DNA of 64,000 nucleotides from Rhodocyclaceae bacterium (lineage in GTDB: Bacteria; Pseudomonadota; Gammaproteobacteria; Burkholderiales; Rhodocyclaceae): positions 55,651 through 119,650 of the forward strand of contig JADFDU010000054.1 of assembly GCA_018262775.1 (NCBI GenBank), given 5' to 3'. Below, piece after piece: positions 1-9,092 of this stretch. Below the pieces are notes generated by a model that had not been told where the DNA came from, did no database searches, and saw only the letters and a program-made list of their open reading frames with translations. Positions within the stretch are counted from its first letter, which is position 1, and each line of letters starts with the position of its first letter. The position numbers were made by a program, and so were the translations under genes.

Positions 1-243
1 GAAGACGTAGCCGCCGATGTAAGTGACCGGCGAGCGCTTGAACAGTCCCGGCGGCGGCAGCGAGCGGCGCACGATCGTGCGCCAGCCGCTACCCGGGCTG
101 GTGTCGCGCGCGCGGGACAGATCCGCCTTGCGGCCGAGGGAAAAAATTTCGAACAGTCGCAGCAGGATGCCGAAGACGAAGATGACCAGGGCCAGGGATA
201 GACCGGTGCCGCGTGCCCAGGTGAGGAGCTCCAATGCGCTCAT
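1..243 (-). CDS. Isp1-like hydrogenase-associated membrane protein, N-terminal part (runs off window)
   Basis: Only the first 81 residues are present, read from an ATG at 241-243 whose first bases overlap the stop of the hydrogenase small subunit (ATGA). Residues about 12-32 form one hydrophobic membrane helix, followed by a basic cytoplasmic-looking stretch. Proteins in this position after a small subunit are usually Isp1 (a NarI/DsrM-like cytochrome b) in small subunit-isp1-isp2-large subunit clusters, where they pass electrons from the hydrogenase to the membrane. The identification rests on position and the single helix, so it is moderate; a HyaC-type cytochrome b is the main alternative. 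Confidence 0.6.
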   Translation of the reverse strand, partial: MSALELLTWARGTGLSLALVIFVFGILLRLFEIFSLGRKADLSRARDTSPGSGWRTIVRRSLPPPGLFKRSPVTYIGGYVF

Positions 244-1334
244 TTGCTTTTCTCCAGGTCGGCAACGGTGACCTTCTGGTGCGCCGCCTGCGCCGACTTC
301 TTCGCCGAGCGGTTGCGCAGGGCGACGGCCGAGCCGGCAGCGAGTCCGGCCACGACGGCCGCGCCGACCGCCGCCTTGGCTGGGCCGATGGGCATGGACA
401 GCGCCTTGTAAAACGGACCGGCGTCCCAGAAGCCCGGTTCCGAACAGCCGATGCAGCCGTGGCCGGACTGGATGGGAAAGCTCACGCCCTGGTTCCACTT
501 GGTGGTGGCGCAGGCGTTGTAGGTGACCGGCCCCTTGCAGCCGAGCTTGAACAGGCACCAGCCCTTGCGTGCGCCCTCGTCGTCGAAGGTCTCGGCGAAC
601 TTGCCCTGGTCGTAGAAGGGGCGGCGGTAGCAGCGGTCGTGGATGGTCTCGCCGTAGAAGGTTTTCGGCCGGCCCAGGGCATCGAGTTCCGGCAGGCTGC
701 CGAAGGTGAGGAAGTGCGCCAGCACGCCGGTGATGACCACCGGAATCGGCGGGCAGCCCGGCACGTTCAGTACCGGCTTGTCCTTGATGATGGCGCTCAC
801 CGGCACGGCGCCAGTCGGATTCGGCTGCGCCGCCGGGATGCCGCCGTAGGCCGCGCAGGTGCCGACGGCGATCACCGCTGCGGCACCGGCGGCGGTTTCC
901 TTGAGCATGTCGAGGTTGCTGATGCCGGCGATGGTCGAAAAGCCGGCATTACCCAGCGGGATCGAGCCGTCCACCACCAGCAGGTACTTGCCGGCGTTCT
1001 CCTGCATGGCGGCTTTGCGTGCGGCCTCGGCGGCGGTGCCGGAGGCGGCCTGCAGGGTGTGGTGGTAGTCGAGGGAAATCTGCTCGAGGATGAGCGCTTC
1101 GATCGAGGGCGAATGCGAGCGTGTCAGCGACTCGGTGCAGCCGGTGCATTCCTGGAAGGAGAGCCAGATGACCGAAGGCCGCCGCGCATTTTCAAGCGCT
1201 GCGGCGATGGCGGGCACCATCGAAGGCGGCAGCGCCATGAGCGAAGCGGTGGTGGCGCAGAATTTGAGGAAGCCGCGGCGGCTGATGCCTTGCTGTCGCA
1301 GCACCTCGGCGATGGTCGGACCGTCAATTGCCAT
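240..1334 (-). CDS. [NiFe] hydrogenase small subunit with Tat signal and C-terminal anchor
   Basis: The 364-residue product has a twin-arginine signal (SRRGFLK at residues 18-24), then the small-subunit iron-sulfur domain beginning with ECTGCTES (Cys63 and Cys66, proximal cluster). Further clusters are marked by a Cys-rich region including CLFKLGCKG and GCIGCSEP. A hydrophobic segment near the C terminus would anchor it to the membrane. This fits a group 1 uptake hydrogenase facing the periplasm, carrying electrons from the NiFe large subunit to a membrane cytochrome. It is followed with ATGA overlap by an Isp1-like gene; the large subunit must lie outside the window. Family call is firm; HynS versus HupS naming is not decided. 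Confidence 0.93.
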   Translation of the reverse strand: MAIDGPTIAEVLRQQGISRRGFLKFCATTASLMALPPSMVPAIAAALENARRPSVIWLSFQECTGCTESLTRSHSPSIEALILEQISLDYHHTLQAASGTAAEAARKAAMQENAGKYLLVVDGSIPLGNAGFSTIAGISNLDMLKETAAGAAAVIAVGTCAAYGGIPAAQPNPTGAVPVSAIIKDKPVLNVPGCPPIPVVITGVLAHFLTFGSLPELDALGRPKTFYGETIHDRCYRRPFYDQGKFAETFDDEGARKGWCLFKLGCKGPVTYNACATTKWNQGVSFPIQSGHGCIGCSEPGFWDAGPFYKALSMPIGPAKAAVGAAVVAGLAAGSAVALRNRSAKKSAQAAHQKVTVADLEKSK

Positions 1335-1374
1335 GGCGCCCCCTGAGATTTCATTGAGGGTTCAAGCTCAATGA

Positions 1375-1779
1375 TTATTTCCGAATATTCTGCTCCACTC
1401 CGAGCCTTTTTGACAAGGCATTGCTCGAATCTGTCACATCCTCGCGCTGGCTCATGAGCAATTCAGGCACGAAGGCGATTTCGATGAAGCGCGCCTGGGT
1501 TTCGCCCGCTTCATTGCGATGCGTCACCCGCCAGACGCCGTGGAAGGCGGTTTCGCGCACGCTGCTCGGGCCGCCGGCATCGACCGTGGCGTCCACTTCA
1601 CCCGTGCCGAGCGCATCGAGCAGTTCCGCCTCGTCCTGCGCACCCATCGGCAGGGCGCCGAGATCGATGACCGTCGTCTCGCCCGTGGCGAGCAGCCGCT
1701 CGAGGGCGTGGCGGATTTCATTCAGCAGCGGCAGCGCGTTGCCGCGCCACACGTTATCGTCGGCAGGCGTTGATGGCAT
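1375..1779 (-). CDS. HupH-like hydrogenase expression protein, single C-terminal-type domain
   Basis: A 134-residue soluble protein resembling the HupH/HyaF C-terminal domain, which helps maturation or protection of the small subunit in uptake hydrogenase systems. The pattern includes [10 protein letters not shown], then [11 protein letters not shown], and [11 protein letters not shown] near the end. Full-length HupH is roughly twice this size, so this is a one-domain version. The ATG at 1777-1779 has a good upstream GAGGAG and overlaps the end of pyrF by 26 bases. It lies 40 bases upstream of the hydrogenase small subunit on the same strand, supporting co-expression. Confidence 0.7.
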   Translation of the reverse strand: MPSTPADDNVWRGNALPLLNEIRHALERLLATGETTVIDLGALPMGAQDEAELLDALGTGEVDATVDAGGPSSVRETAFHGVWRVTHRNEAGETQARFIEIAFVPELLMSQREDVTDSSNALSKRLGVEQNIRK

Positions 1780-2569
1780 CGCGGGTCTCCTCGGCGGCCT
1801 GGCGTGCGGCGTTGGCGAAGTCCTCGCCCGCGCCGGCGTAGAGGATGGCGCGCGAGGAATTGATCATCATGCCGGTGCCGGCCGCCGTCCTGCCGGCACT
1901 GACTATTGCGGCGATGTCACCGCCCTGCGCGCCGATGCCCGGCACCAGCAGCGGCATGTCGCCGACGATGCGCCGCACCTCGGCCAGTTCGGCGGGGAAG
2001 GTGGCGCCAACCACCAGTGCGCACTGGCCGTTGGTATTCCATTTCGTCGCCACCAGTTCGGCGACATGCTGATACAACTTGCGCCCGCCGGACTCGAGGA
2101 ATTGCAGGTCGGAACCGCCGGCGTTCGACGTGCGACAAAGAATGATGACGCCGCGCCCTTTGTGCACGAGATAGGGCTCGACCGAGTCGAAGCCCATGTA
2201 GGGGTTCACCGTCAGCGCGTCGGCGTCGTAGCGCTCGAAGGCTTCGCGCGCATACTGCACGGCGGTCGAGCCGATGTCGCCGCGCTTGGCGTCGAGGATG
2301 ACCGGGATGCCGGGATGCGTGTCGTGGATGTGGCGGATCAACGCTTCGAGCTGGTCCTCGGCGCGCTCTGCGGCAAAGTAGGCAATCTGTGGCTTGAAGG
2401 CGCAGACGAGGTCGGCGGTGGCATCGACGATGGCGCGGCAGAACTCCAAGACGGCATCGCCGCGGTCCTTGAGCGCGGCCGGAAATTTCGCCGGATCGGG
2501 ATCGAGGCCGACGCAGAGCAGCGAGTCGTTCTTCTTCCAGGCGGCCTGGAGCGCGGTGGTGAAATCCAT
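1754..2569 (-). CDS. pyrF: Orotidine 5'-phosphate decarboxylase (long type)
   Basis: The 271-residue product catalyses the last step of UMP synthesis, decarboxylation of OMP. The catalytic motif [10 protein letters not shown] is at residues 93-102 (Asp93, Lys95, Asp98). GLDPDP near residue 21 and [10 protein letters not shown] near the phosphate-binding end also match the longer OMP decarboxylase subfamily of about 270 residues. The start at 2569 was chosen because MDFTTAL begins the conserved fold; the open frame extends further upstream without support. Its 3' end overlaps the HupH-like gene, so the two may share a transcript although unrelated in function. Confidence 0.95.
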   Translation of the reverse strand: MDFTTALQAAWKKNDSLLCVGLDPDPAKFPAALKDRGDAVLEFCRAIVDATADLVCAFKPQIAYFAAERAEDQLEALIRHIHDTHPGIPVILDAKRGDIGSTAVQYAREAFERYDADALTVNPYMGFDSVEPYLVHKGRGVIILCRTSNAGGSDLQFLESGGRKLYQHVAELVATKWNTNGQCALVVGATFPAELAEVRRIVGDMPLLVPGIGAQGGDIAAIVSAGRTAAGTGMMINSSRAILYAGAGEDFANAARQAAEETRDAINACRR

Positions 2570-2642
2570 GCCGGCATTGTAGCCCGGGCGGCTTTGCCCC
2601 GCGCCGGGGCGCAGTAAAATGGCGCTTTCACGGGAGAACGAG

Positions 2643-3116
2643 ATGGCTTCCAGACCCTTCAAAGTGCTCGGCATCCAGCAGATCGCCATCGGCGGCCCGT
2701 CCAAGGAGCGGCTCAAGACCCTGTGGGTCGACAAGCTCGGCCTGGCGGTGACGGGCAACTACGTCAGCGAGCGGGAGAATGTCGACGAAGACATCTGCGC
2801 CATGGGCAACGGCCCCTTAAAGGTGGAAGTCGACTTGATGCAGCCGCTCGACGCGGAGAAGAAGCCGGCGGTGCACGCCACGCCGCTCAACCATGTCGGC
2901 CTGTGGATCGACGATCTGCCCAAGGCCGTGGCGTGGCTGACGGCGCAGGGTGTGCGCTTCGCGCCGGGCGGCATCCGCAAGGGCGCGGCGGGCTTCGACA
3001 TCTGCTTCCTGCACCCGAAGTCCAGCGAGGAATTTCCCATCGCCGGCGAAGGCGCGCTCATCGAACTGGTGCAGGCGCCGCCGGAAGTGATCGAGGCTTT
3101 TGCGAAACTCGGATAA
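2643..3116 (+). CDS. VOC-family protein, glyoxalase I or methylmalonyl-CoA epimerase-like
   Basis: This 157-residue protein has two beta-alpha-beta-beta-beta modules of the vicinal oxygen chelate fold. Candidate metal ligands are the Gln of QQIAI, the Glu of EVDLMQ, the His of LNHVGLW and the Glu of IELVQ. That Gln/Glu/His/Glu set resembles glyoxalase I, whereas the FLHPKSS block near the end is typical of methylmalonyl-CoA epimerase. Because a complete propionyl-CoA/methylmalonyl-CoA module lies on the opposite strand nearby, an epimerase role is attractive but not proven. Start ATG at 2643 has GGGAG six bases upstream; an in-frame ATG at 2619 is less likely. It is transcribed away from pyrF. 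Confidence 0.75.
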   Translation: MASRPFKVLGIQQIAIGGPSKERLKTLWVDKLGLAVTGNYVSERENVDEDICAMGNGPLKVEVDLMQPLDAEKKPAVHATPLNHVGLWIDDLPKAVAWLTAQGVRFAPGGIRKGAAGFDICFLHPKSSEEFPIAGEGALIELVQAPPEVIEAFAKLG

Positions 3117-3151
3117 TGATAAGGTAACAAGATAACAAGGAGGAGGAACGC

Positions 3152-3553
3152 ATGAAGAGAAGACTGTTCATGGCCGGCCTCGCCGTGCTACCGGCACTGA
3201 CTTTCACCGGCTGTGCGACGACATCCGACGCGCAGGCTGATCGCGGCAAGGGCGTCATCGTCAGTTACGCCGCGCCTTTCGACAAGGTGTGGGCGGCGCT
3301 GCCGGAGATCCTCAAGGACCTCGGCCTGCACGTCGGCAGCGCCAACGAGAAAGACGGCGTCATTCTCGTCGACAATGGTGTCTCGGCCTTCAGCTGGGGT
3401 GAGCGTGTCGCCATTTTTGTCGAGCGCATCGGCACCCAGGGCAACAGCCGCGTCGAGGTGGTCTCCAAGGACGCGCTCGGCACGAACCTCACGGCGACCG
3501 ACTGGGCGCCGCAGATCCACGCCAGACTGGCGAGCCGTTTCAAGCGTTACTAG
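3152..3553 (+). CDS. Predicted lipoprotein of unknown function
   Basis: The 133-residue product begins with a lipoprotein signal (MKRRLFMAG...), with a lipobox-like FTGC placing the lipidated cysteine at residue 21. The mature part is about 110 residues with mixed alpha/beta character. A strong AAGGAGGAGG ribosome binding site precedes the ATG. It is 35 bases downstream of the VOC gene on the same strand and converges with the next gene, sharing the four bases CTAG as overlapping stops. I do not recognise the family well enough to assign a role; an envelope location is the only supported inference. Confidence 0.75.
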   Translation: MKRRLFMAGLAVLPALTFTGCATTSDAQADRGKGVIVSYAAPFDKVWAALPEILKDLGLHVGSANEKDGVILVDNGVSAFSWGERVAIFVERIGTQGNSRVEVVSKDALGTNLTATDWAPQIHARLASRFKRY

Positions 3554-4227
3554 TCGATCTCGATCAGCCCGGCGGGTGTCTTAAGGTAGGCCATCAGGCC
3601 GGGCGGTGCGTCCTCCTCGCAGGGGAAAATAGCCAGCGCCTTTTCCAGCCCGAGTGCGGCGAGGGTACGGCGTGCTCGTTGTGCGTCGGCATGAAAGCCT
3701 TCCAGCTTCATCAGACTGCAAGCGGCATCGGGCAGGTTTGCGGCGGGATGCTTGCTCACTTTCCACTCGATCAGTGCCGGCAGCAGGCCGTCCAGCGGCG
3801 GCAGGCCGTCGGCCGGCACGCTGATGCGCCAGCGCAGGTTGTCGCGCGCCATCTCGAGGCTGTCGCCCAGCGCTTCGGGACAGGCGGCGAGCGCCGCATC
3901 GAGATCGGGCACCCGTGCCACCCAGTGCAGCAGGCGCGGGCGTGCGGCGATGCGCGCGCGGCTGGCGGCATCGTCCAGGCCGAACCAGCGCGGCCTGTTT
4001 GGCGCCGCGGCCGCCGGATCGATGGCAATGAGTTCGAGATACAGCGACGGCCCGAGTTTGAGCAGGCGGTTGTGCGTGCCCATGGCGGCATGTTTTCCGC
4101 CTGCAACCGGCGCTGCGCCGAGCCGTTCCTCCAGCCAGGCCGCGCCGCTTTCGAGGTCGGCGGCGGCGATGACCAGATGATCGATTGCGGCTTGGCCCAA
4201 CCTGGCCAAATCAGGCGATCCGCTCAA
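3550..4227 (-). CDS. VOC / glyoxalase-like domain protein (PF13468 type)
   Basis: About 225 residues with IDHLVIAAADLE at the start, the usual first strand of VOC proteins, and SLYLELIAIDP carrying a possible metal-binding Glu. Such proteins are of the Glyoxalase_3 type, mostly without a known substrate. The start is uncertain: a TTG at 4225-4227 overlaps the upstream aminotransferase by 17 bases, and a second TTG at 4207-4209 directly follows that gene's stop. Close coupling suggests translation together with the aminotransferase. It converges with the lipoprotein gene. Confidence 0.75.
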   Translation of the reverse strand: MSGSPDLARLGQAAIDHLVIAAADLESGAAWLEERLGAAPVAGGKHAAMGTHNRLLKLGPSLYLELIAIDPAAAAPNRPRWFGLDDAASRARIAARPRLLHWVARVPDLDAALAACPEALGDSLEMARDNLRWRISVPADGLPPLDGLLPALIEWKVSKHPAANLPDAACSLMKLEGFHADAQRARRTLAALGLEKALAIFPCEEDAPPGLMAYLKTPAGLIEID

Positions 4228-5347
4228 GCGCCGCTTCGAGACGCTGCACGGTGCGATCGATGTGCTGCAGTTTGTCCAGGCCGAACAGGCCGATGCGGAA
4301 GGTGCGGAAATCGGCCGGCTCGTCGCACATCAGCGGCACGCCCGCCGCCGTCTGCAAACCCTGCTCGGTGAATTTCCTGCCCGACTGGATATCCGCATCC
4401 TCGGTGTAGCTGACCACCACGCCCGGCGCCTCGAAACCAGCCGCAGCGACGCTGTGAAAGCCCTTGCTGGCGAGCAAAGCGCGCACTCTGCTGCCCAGTT
4501 CCGCCTGCGCGGTGCGTGCACGCTCGAAGCCCCAGTCCCGCGTCTCCTGCATTGCGCGGACGACGGTCGCCAGCGCGTCGGTGGGCAGGGTGGCGTGGTA
4601 GGCGTGGCCGCCTTTCTCGTAGGTTTCCATGATCTGCAGCCATTTGCGCAGATCGGCGGAGAAGCTGCTGCTGGTGGTGGCGTCGATGCATGTGCGGGCA
4701 CGCTCGCTGAGCATCACCAGCGCGCCGCAGGGCTGGGCACTCCAGCTTTTCTGCGGGGCGCTGATGAGAATGTCCACGCCTTGCGCAGCCATATCCACCC
4801 AGATCGCGCCGGAGGCGATGCAATCGAGGACGAAGAGGCCGCCCACGGCATGCACGGCTTCGGCTACCGCGGCGAGGTAGCTGTCAGGCAGGATCATGCC
4901 GGAGGCGGTTTCCACATGCGGCGCGAACACCACATCGGGTTTTTGCTCACGGATGGCCTGCACGACTTCCTCGATCGGCGGCGGCACGAAGGCCGCCTGT
5001 CTTCCCGTCCCCAGCGGCCGTGCCGGCTGTGCCTTGAGCACGCGAGTTTCAGCGGGGATTTGCCCCATCTCGAGAATCTGGCTCCAGCGATAGCTGAACC
5101 AGCCGTTGCGGATCACCAGACACTTGCAGCCGCTGGCGAATTGCCGCGCCACGGCCTCCATGCCGAAGGTGCCGCTGCCGGGCACGATGATGGCGGAGTG
5201 CGCCCGGTAGGCTTCCTTGAGAATGGTGGAGATGTCTTGCATGACGCCCTGGAAGGCGGGCGACATATGGTTGAGGGCACGGTCCGTATAGACGACCGAG
5301 TACTCGAACAGCGCCGGGGAAACGGCTTTCGGCGGCAAGCTGGGCAC
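4211..5347 (-). CDS. Class V aminotransferase (serine-pyruvate / alanine-glyoxylate type)
   Basis: This 378-residue protein is a fold-type I PLP enzyme. SGTFGMEAVAR near residue 60 forms the cofactor phosphate-binding start, and SAPQKSWSAQP contains the probable Schiff-base lysine. The family includes alanine-glyoxylate, serine-pyruvate and 2-aminoethylphosphonate aminotransferases; substrate cannot be decided here. The frame is open to 5485, but GTG at 5345-5347 has AGGAG six bases upstream and gives the expected length, so it was chosen. Between it and pccA lies a tandem hairpin repeat that may separate the transcripts. Confidence 0.85.
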   Translation of the reverse strand: MPSLPPKAVSPALFEYSVVYTDRALNHMSPAFQGVMQDISTILKEAYRAHSAIIVPGSGTFGMEAVARQFASGCKCLVIRNGWFSYRWSQILEMGQIPAETRVLKAQPARPLGTGRQAAFVPPPIEEVVQAIREQKPDVVFAPHVETASGMILPDSYLAAVAEAVHAVGGLFVLDCIASGAIWVDMAAQGVDILISAPQKSWSAQPCGALVMLSERARTCIDATTSSSFSADLRKWLQIMETYEKGGHAYHATLPTDALATVVRAMQETRDWGFERARTAQAELGSRVRALLASKGFHSVAAAGFEAPGVVVSYTEDADIQSGRKFTEQGLQTAAGVPLMCDEPADFRTFRIGLFGLDKLQHIDRTVQRLEAALERIA

Positions 5348-5437
5348 GGCGAACTCCTGCAAAGTGTGAAGTGTGATCGGCGCGCAGCTTAACACGCTGC
5401 GTGCGCCGGCTTCGAGGGTAGCACTGCCCGCAGGTGT

Positions 5438-5529
5438 ACCCCGGGAGTACCTTTTCGGGCTGGGTTTCCCAGCCCTCAGGCGCACCCCAGGAGTACTTCA
5501 TCGGGCTGGGTTTCCCAGCCCTCAGGCGA
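5438..5529. repeat. Tandem 46-bp repeat, each copy carrying a perfect hairpin
   Basis: Two near-identical 46-base units, 5438-5483 and 5484-5529, each contain the palindrome GGGCTGGG-TTT-CCCAGCCC (5457-5475 and 5503-5521). The second unit includes the last codons and stop of pccA; the first seems to be a duplicate of that gene end. On the minus strand the hairpin follows the pccA stop almost at once, so it may act as a terminator or 3' stabiliser, although no clear U-run follows. Confidence 0.85.
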
Positions 5530-7525
5530 AGCGCGCGATGGGCTGGTCTACGGCGAGGCTGTCGCCCTTCTTCGCCATCACCTCGGCGACGACGCAGTCC
5601 TGGTCGGCCTTGAGGATGTTTTCCATCTTCATGGCCTCGATCGCCGCCAGTTTTTCGCCTGCCTTCACTTCCTGACCTGGTTTGAGCGCCATGTCGGTGA
5701 GCAGGCCCGGCATGGGCGAGAGCAGGAACTTCGACAGGTCGGGCTTGGGCTTGTGCGGCATCAGCGAGAGCAGGTGCGCGGCATGCGCCGTCATTACCAT
5801 CATGTCGGCCTGCGTGCCCCAGTGCGTGACGCGGTACTTGAGGCCGAGGCGCTCGACCTGAAGGGAGACCGGCGCACCCTTCCAGGTGCCGCGGAAAATC
5901 AGGTCGCCCAGCCGCCAATTCGAGCGTAGCTCGTGGGCCTGGCCGCCATGCGTGGTTGGCGTGGTCGACGTGACAGAGTAGCCGCCGCCGATGGGGGTGA
6001 GGATGAGCGAATACTTGTCGTCGCCCATCAGCACCGTCCACTCGTCGCCGACCTTGCGCTCGTGGCCGCGCAGCTGGCCACTAGTGCGCACCGCGCGATC
6101 GATGTAGCGGCGGCGCGCGAAGGCTGCCACCGCCGCCAGCAATAATGGGTCTTCGTGCGCCAGACTTTCCGCACTGAAGCCCTTGGGGAACTCCTCGGCG
6201 ATGAAACCGGTGTTGAACTTGCCGGACTGAAAGCGCGGGTGCTGCATCAGCGCCGACTGGAAGGCGATGTTCGACGACACGCCGCGGATGACGAAGGCGT
6301 TGAGCGCGTCGCGCATCCTGGCGATGGCCTGGTCGCGGTTGGCGCCGTGCACGATCAGCTTGGCGATCATCGAGTCGTAGTACATGGAAATCTCGCCGCC
6401 CTCATACACCCCGGTGTCCACGCGCACGCCGTCGGCTTCCACCGGCGGCGAATAGCGCGTCAGGCGTCCGGTCGACGGCAGGAAGTTGCGGAACGGGTCC
6501 TCGGCGTTGATGCGGCATTCCATGGCCCAGCCGTCGAGCTTGACGTCTTTCTGCGCGAAGGGCAGCTTCTCGCCGGCGGCGACGCGGATCATCAGCTCGA
6601 CCAGATCCAGCCCTGTGATGCATTCGGTGACCGGATGCTCGACCTGCAGGCGCGTGTTCATCTCGAGGAAGTAGAAGCTCTTGTCCTTGCCGACGACGAA
6701 TTCCACCGTGCCGGCAGACTGGTACTTCACCGCCTTGGCCAGCGCCACGGCCTGCTCGCCCATGGCCTTGCGCGTCTTCTCGTCGAGGAAGGGGCTGGGC
6801 GCCTCTTCGATGACCTTCTGGTGGCGGCGCTGGATGGAGCACTCGCGCTCTTGCAGGTAGATGCAGTTGCCGTGCGCGTCGCCGATCAGCTGGATCTCGA
6901 TGTGGCGCGGCTCCTCGACGTATTTCTCGATGAAGACGCGGTCGTCGCCGAAGGCGTTCTTCGCCTCGGTGCGGCAGGAGGAGAAGCCCTCGTGTGCCTC
7001 CTTGTCGTCGTGCGCGACGCGTAGCCCCTTGCCGCCGCCGCCGGCGGAGGCCTTGATCATCACCGGGTAGCCGATCTTCTTCGCGATCTCGACCGCCTGC
7101 TCGGGCGTGTCGATGGCCTCGTTGAAGCCGGGGATGGTGTTGACCTTGGCCTCCAGCGCCAGCTTCTTCGAGGCGATCTTGTCGCCCATGGCGGCGATGG
7201 AGTAGTGCTTCGGCCCGATGAAGACGATGCCCTCTTTCTCCAGTCGCTTGGCGAAAGCCTCGTTCTCGGAGAGGAAGCCGTAGCCCGGATGCACCGCCTG
7301 GGCGCCTGTTTCCTTGCAGGCGGCGATGATGCGGTCGGCGACGAGATAGGATTCCTTCGAGGGCGGCGGGCCGATGCAGACGGCCTCGTCGGCCAGCTCG
7401 ACATGGCGTGAATCCACGTCGGCCTCGGAATAGACGGCGACGGTCTGGATGCCCATCTTGCGGGCGGTCTTGATGACGCGGCAGGCGATCTCGCCGCGGT
7501 TGGCAATCAGGATTTTCTTGAACAT
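5522..7525 (-). CDS. pccA: Propionyl-CoA carboxylase biotin-containing alpha subunit
   Basis: The 667-residue product combines biotin carboxylase (residues about 1-450, beginning FKKILIANRGEIACR, with the ATP-grasp loop KASAGGGGKG and EMNTRLQVEHPVT), a linker/BT domain, and a C-terminal biotinyl domain with EAMKMEN, biotinylated at Lys633. With pccB it carboxylates propionyl-CoA to methylmalonyl-CoA in the cytoplasm. The ATG at 7525 has GGGGAGA upstream; the open frame extends much further without coding support. It follows pccB by 17 bases, in an order mcm-meaB-pccB-pccA that feeds propionyl-CoA into the TCA cycle. The propionyl specificity is inferred from this context. Confidence 0.93.
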   Translation of the reverse strand: MFKKILIANRGEIACRVIKTARKMGIQTVAVYSEADVDSRHVELADEAVCIGPPPSKESYLVADRIIAACKETGAQAVHPGYGFLSENEAFAKRLEKEGIVFIGPKHYSIAAMGDKIASKKLALEAKVNTIPGFNEAIDTPEQAVEIAKKIGYPVMIKASAGGGGKGLRVAHDDKEAHEGFSSCRTEAKNAFGDDRVFIEKYVEEPRHIEIQLIGDAHGNCIYLQERECSIQRRHQKVIEEAPSPFLDEKTRKAMGEQAVALAKAVKYQSAGTVEFVVGKDKSFYFLEMNTRLQVEHPVTECITGLDLVELMIRVAAGEKLPFAQKDVKLDGWAMECRINAEDPFRNFLPSTGRLTRYSPPVEADGVRVDTGVYEGGEISMYYDSMIAKLIVHGANRDQAIARMRDALNAFVIRGVSSNIAFQSALMQHPRFQSGKFNTGFIAEEFPKGFSAESLAHEDPLLLAAVAAFARRRYIDRAVRTSGQLRGHERKVGDEWTVLMGDDKYSLILTPIGGGYSVTSTTPTTHGGQAHELRSNWRLGDLIFRGTWKGAPVSLQVERLGLKYRVTHWGTQADMMVMTAHAAHLLSLMPHKPKPDLSKFLLSPMPGLLTDMALKPGQEVKAGEKLAAIEAMKMENILKADQDCVVAEVMAKKGDSLAVDQPIARFA

Positions 7526-7542
7526 GATTTTCTCCCCTGTGC

Positions 7543-9075
7543 TCAGAGCGGAATGTTGCCGTGCTTGCGCCACGGGTTTTCCAGCTTCTTTTCTTTCAGC
7601 ATCGCCAGCGAGCGGCAGATGCGCTTGCGCGTCTCGTGCGGCAGGATGACGTCGTCGATGAAGCCGCGCGCGCCGGCGACGAAGGGGTTGGCGAACTTGG
7701 CCTTGTATTCTTCGGTGCGCGCGGCGATTTTCGTCGGATCGCTCTTCTCTTCGCGGAAGATGATTTCCACAGCGCCCTTCGGCCCCATCACCGCGATCTC
7801 TGCCGAGGGCCAGGCGAAGTTCACATCGCCGCGCAGGTGCTTCGAGCTCATCACGTCGTAGGCGCCGCCGTAGGCCTTGCGCGTGATCACCGTCACCTTC
7901 GGCACGGTGCACTCGGCATAGGCGTAGAGCAGTTTGGCGCCATGCTTGATGATGCCGCCGTATTCCTGTGCCGTGCCGGGCATGAAGCCGGGCACGTCAA
8001 CGAAGGTCACCACCGGGATGTTGAAGGCGTCGCAGAAACGCACGAAGCGCGCGCCCTTGATCGAGCTTTTGATGTCGAGGCAGCCGGCCAGCACCAGCGG
8101 CTGATTGGCGACGATGCCCACCGTCTGCCCGGCCATGCGGCCGAAGCCGATGACGATGTTCCTGGCGTACTCCGGCTGCAGCTCGAAGAAGTCGCCCTCG
8201 TCCACCGTCTTGACGATGAGCTCCTTGATGTCGTAAGGCTTGTTCGGATTGTCCGGCACCAAGGTGTCGAGCGACATCTCGAGGCGCTCGGAGGGGTCTT
8301 CGGTCGGCACCAGCGGCGGCTTCTCGCGGTTGTTCGAAGGCAGGAAGGAGACCAGCCGGCGCAACATCATCAGCGCCTCGACGTCGTTCTCGAAGGCGAG
8401 GTCGGCGACGCCGGACTTGCTGCTGTGGGTGACAGCGCCACCGAGCTCCTCGGCGGTGACTTCCTCGTGCGTCACGGTCTTCACCACCTCCGGGCCGGTG
8501 ACGAACATGTAGGAGGAATCCTTCACCATGAAGATGAAATCGGTCATGGCCGGGCTGTACACCGCGCCGCCGGCGCAGGGGCCCATGATCATCGAGATCT
8601 GCGGCACCACACCCGAGGCCAGCACGTTGCGCTGGAACACGTCGGCATAGCCACCGAGCGACGCGACGCCCTCCTGGATGCGCGCGCCGCCGGAATCGTT
8701 GAGCCCGATCACCGGTGCGCCGGCCTTCATGGCGTGGTCCATCACCTTGCAGATCTTCTCGGCGTGCGCTTCGGACAGCGCGCCGCCGAAGACCGTGAAG
8801 TCCTGGCTGAAAATGAACACCAGGCGCCCGTTGATGGTGCCGTAGCCGGTCACCACGCCGTCGCCCGGCACCGTCTGCTTCTCCATGCCGAAGTCGGTGC
8901 AGCGGTGCTCCTTGAACATGTCCCATTCCTCGAAGGAATCCGGGTCGAGCAGCAGTTCGATGCGCTCGCGCGCGGTGAGCTTGCCCTTGGCGTGCTGCGC
9001 GTCGATGCGCTTCTGTCCGCCGCCGAGGCGGGCCGCCGCGCGTTTCTCGTCCAGCTGTCGAATGATGTCGTGCAT
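7543..9075 (-). CDS. pccB: Propionyl-CoA carboxylase carboxyltransferase beta subunit
   Basis: The 510-residue protein is a crotonase-fold carboxyltransferase with the two oxyanion-hole regions: [13 protein letters not shown] plus [12 protein letters not shown] in the N half, and [20 protein letters not shown] in the C half. Length and motifs match PccB, which transfers CO2 from biotin to propionyl-CoA. GGAGG precedes the ATG at 9075. It lies 17 bases downstream of meaB and 17 bases upstream of pccA, so the three genes are almost surely one operon with mcm. Confidence 0.95.
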   Translation of the reverse strand: MHDIIRQLDEKRAAARLGGGQKRIDAQHAKGKLTARERIELLLDPDSFEEWDMFKEHRCTDFGMEKQTVPGDGVVTGYGTINGRLVFIFSQDFTVFGGALSEAHAEKICKVMDHAMKAGAPVIGLNDSGGARIQEGVASLGGYADVFQRNVLASGVVPQISMIMGPCAGGAVYSPAMTDFIFMVKDSSYMFVTGPEVVKTVTHEEVTAEELGGAVTHSSKSGVADLAFENDVEALMMLRRLVSFLPSNNREKPPLVPTEDPSERLEMSLDTLVPDNPNKPYDIKELIVKTVDEGDFFELQPEYARNIVIGFGRMAGQTVGIVANQPLVLAGCLDIKSSIKGARFVRFCDAFNIPVVTFVDVPGFMPGTAQEYGGIIKHGAKLLYAYAECTVPKVTVITRKAYGGAYDVMSSKHLRGDVNFAWPSAEIAVMGPKGAVEIIFREEKSDPTKIAARTEEYKAKFANPFVAGARGFIDDVILPHETRKRICRSLAMLKEKKLENPWRKHGNIPL

Positions 9076-9092
9076 AGAGCCTCCGGTGAAAA

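Noticed and set aside
1421..2617. Long plus-strand frame opposite pyrF and HupH
   Set aside because: Antisense shadow of high-GC genes; no ribosome binding site or family features.
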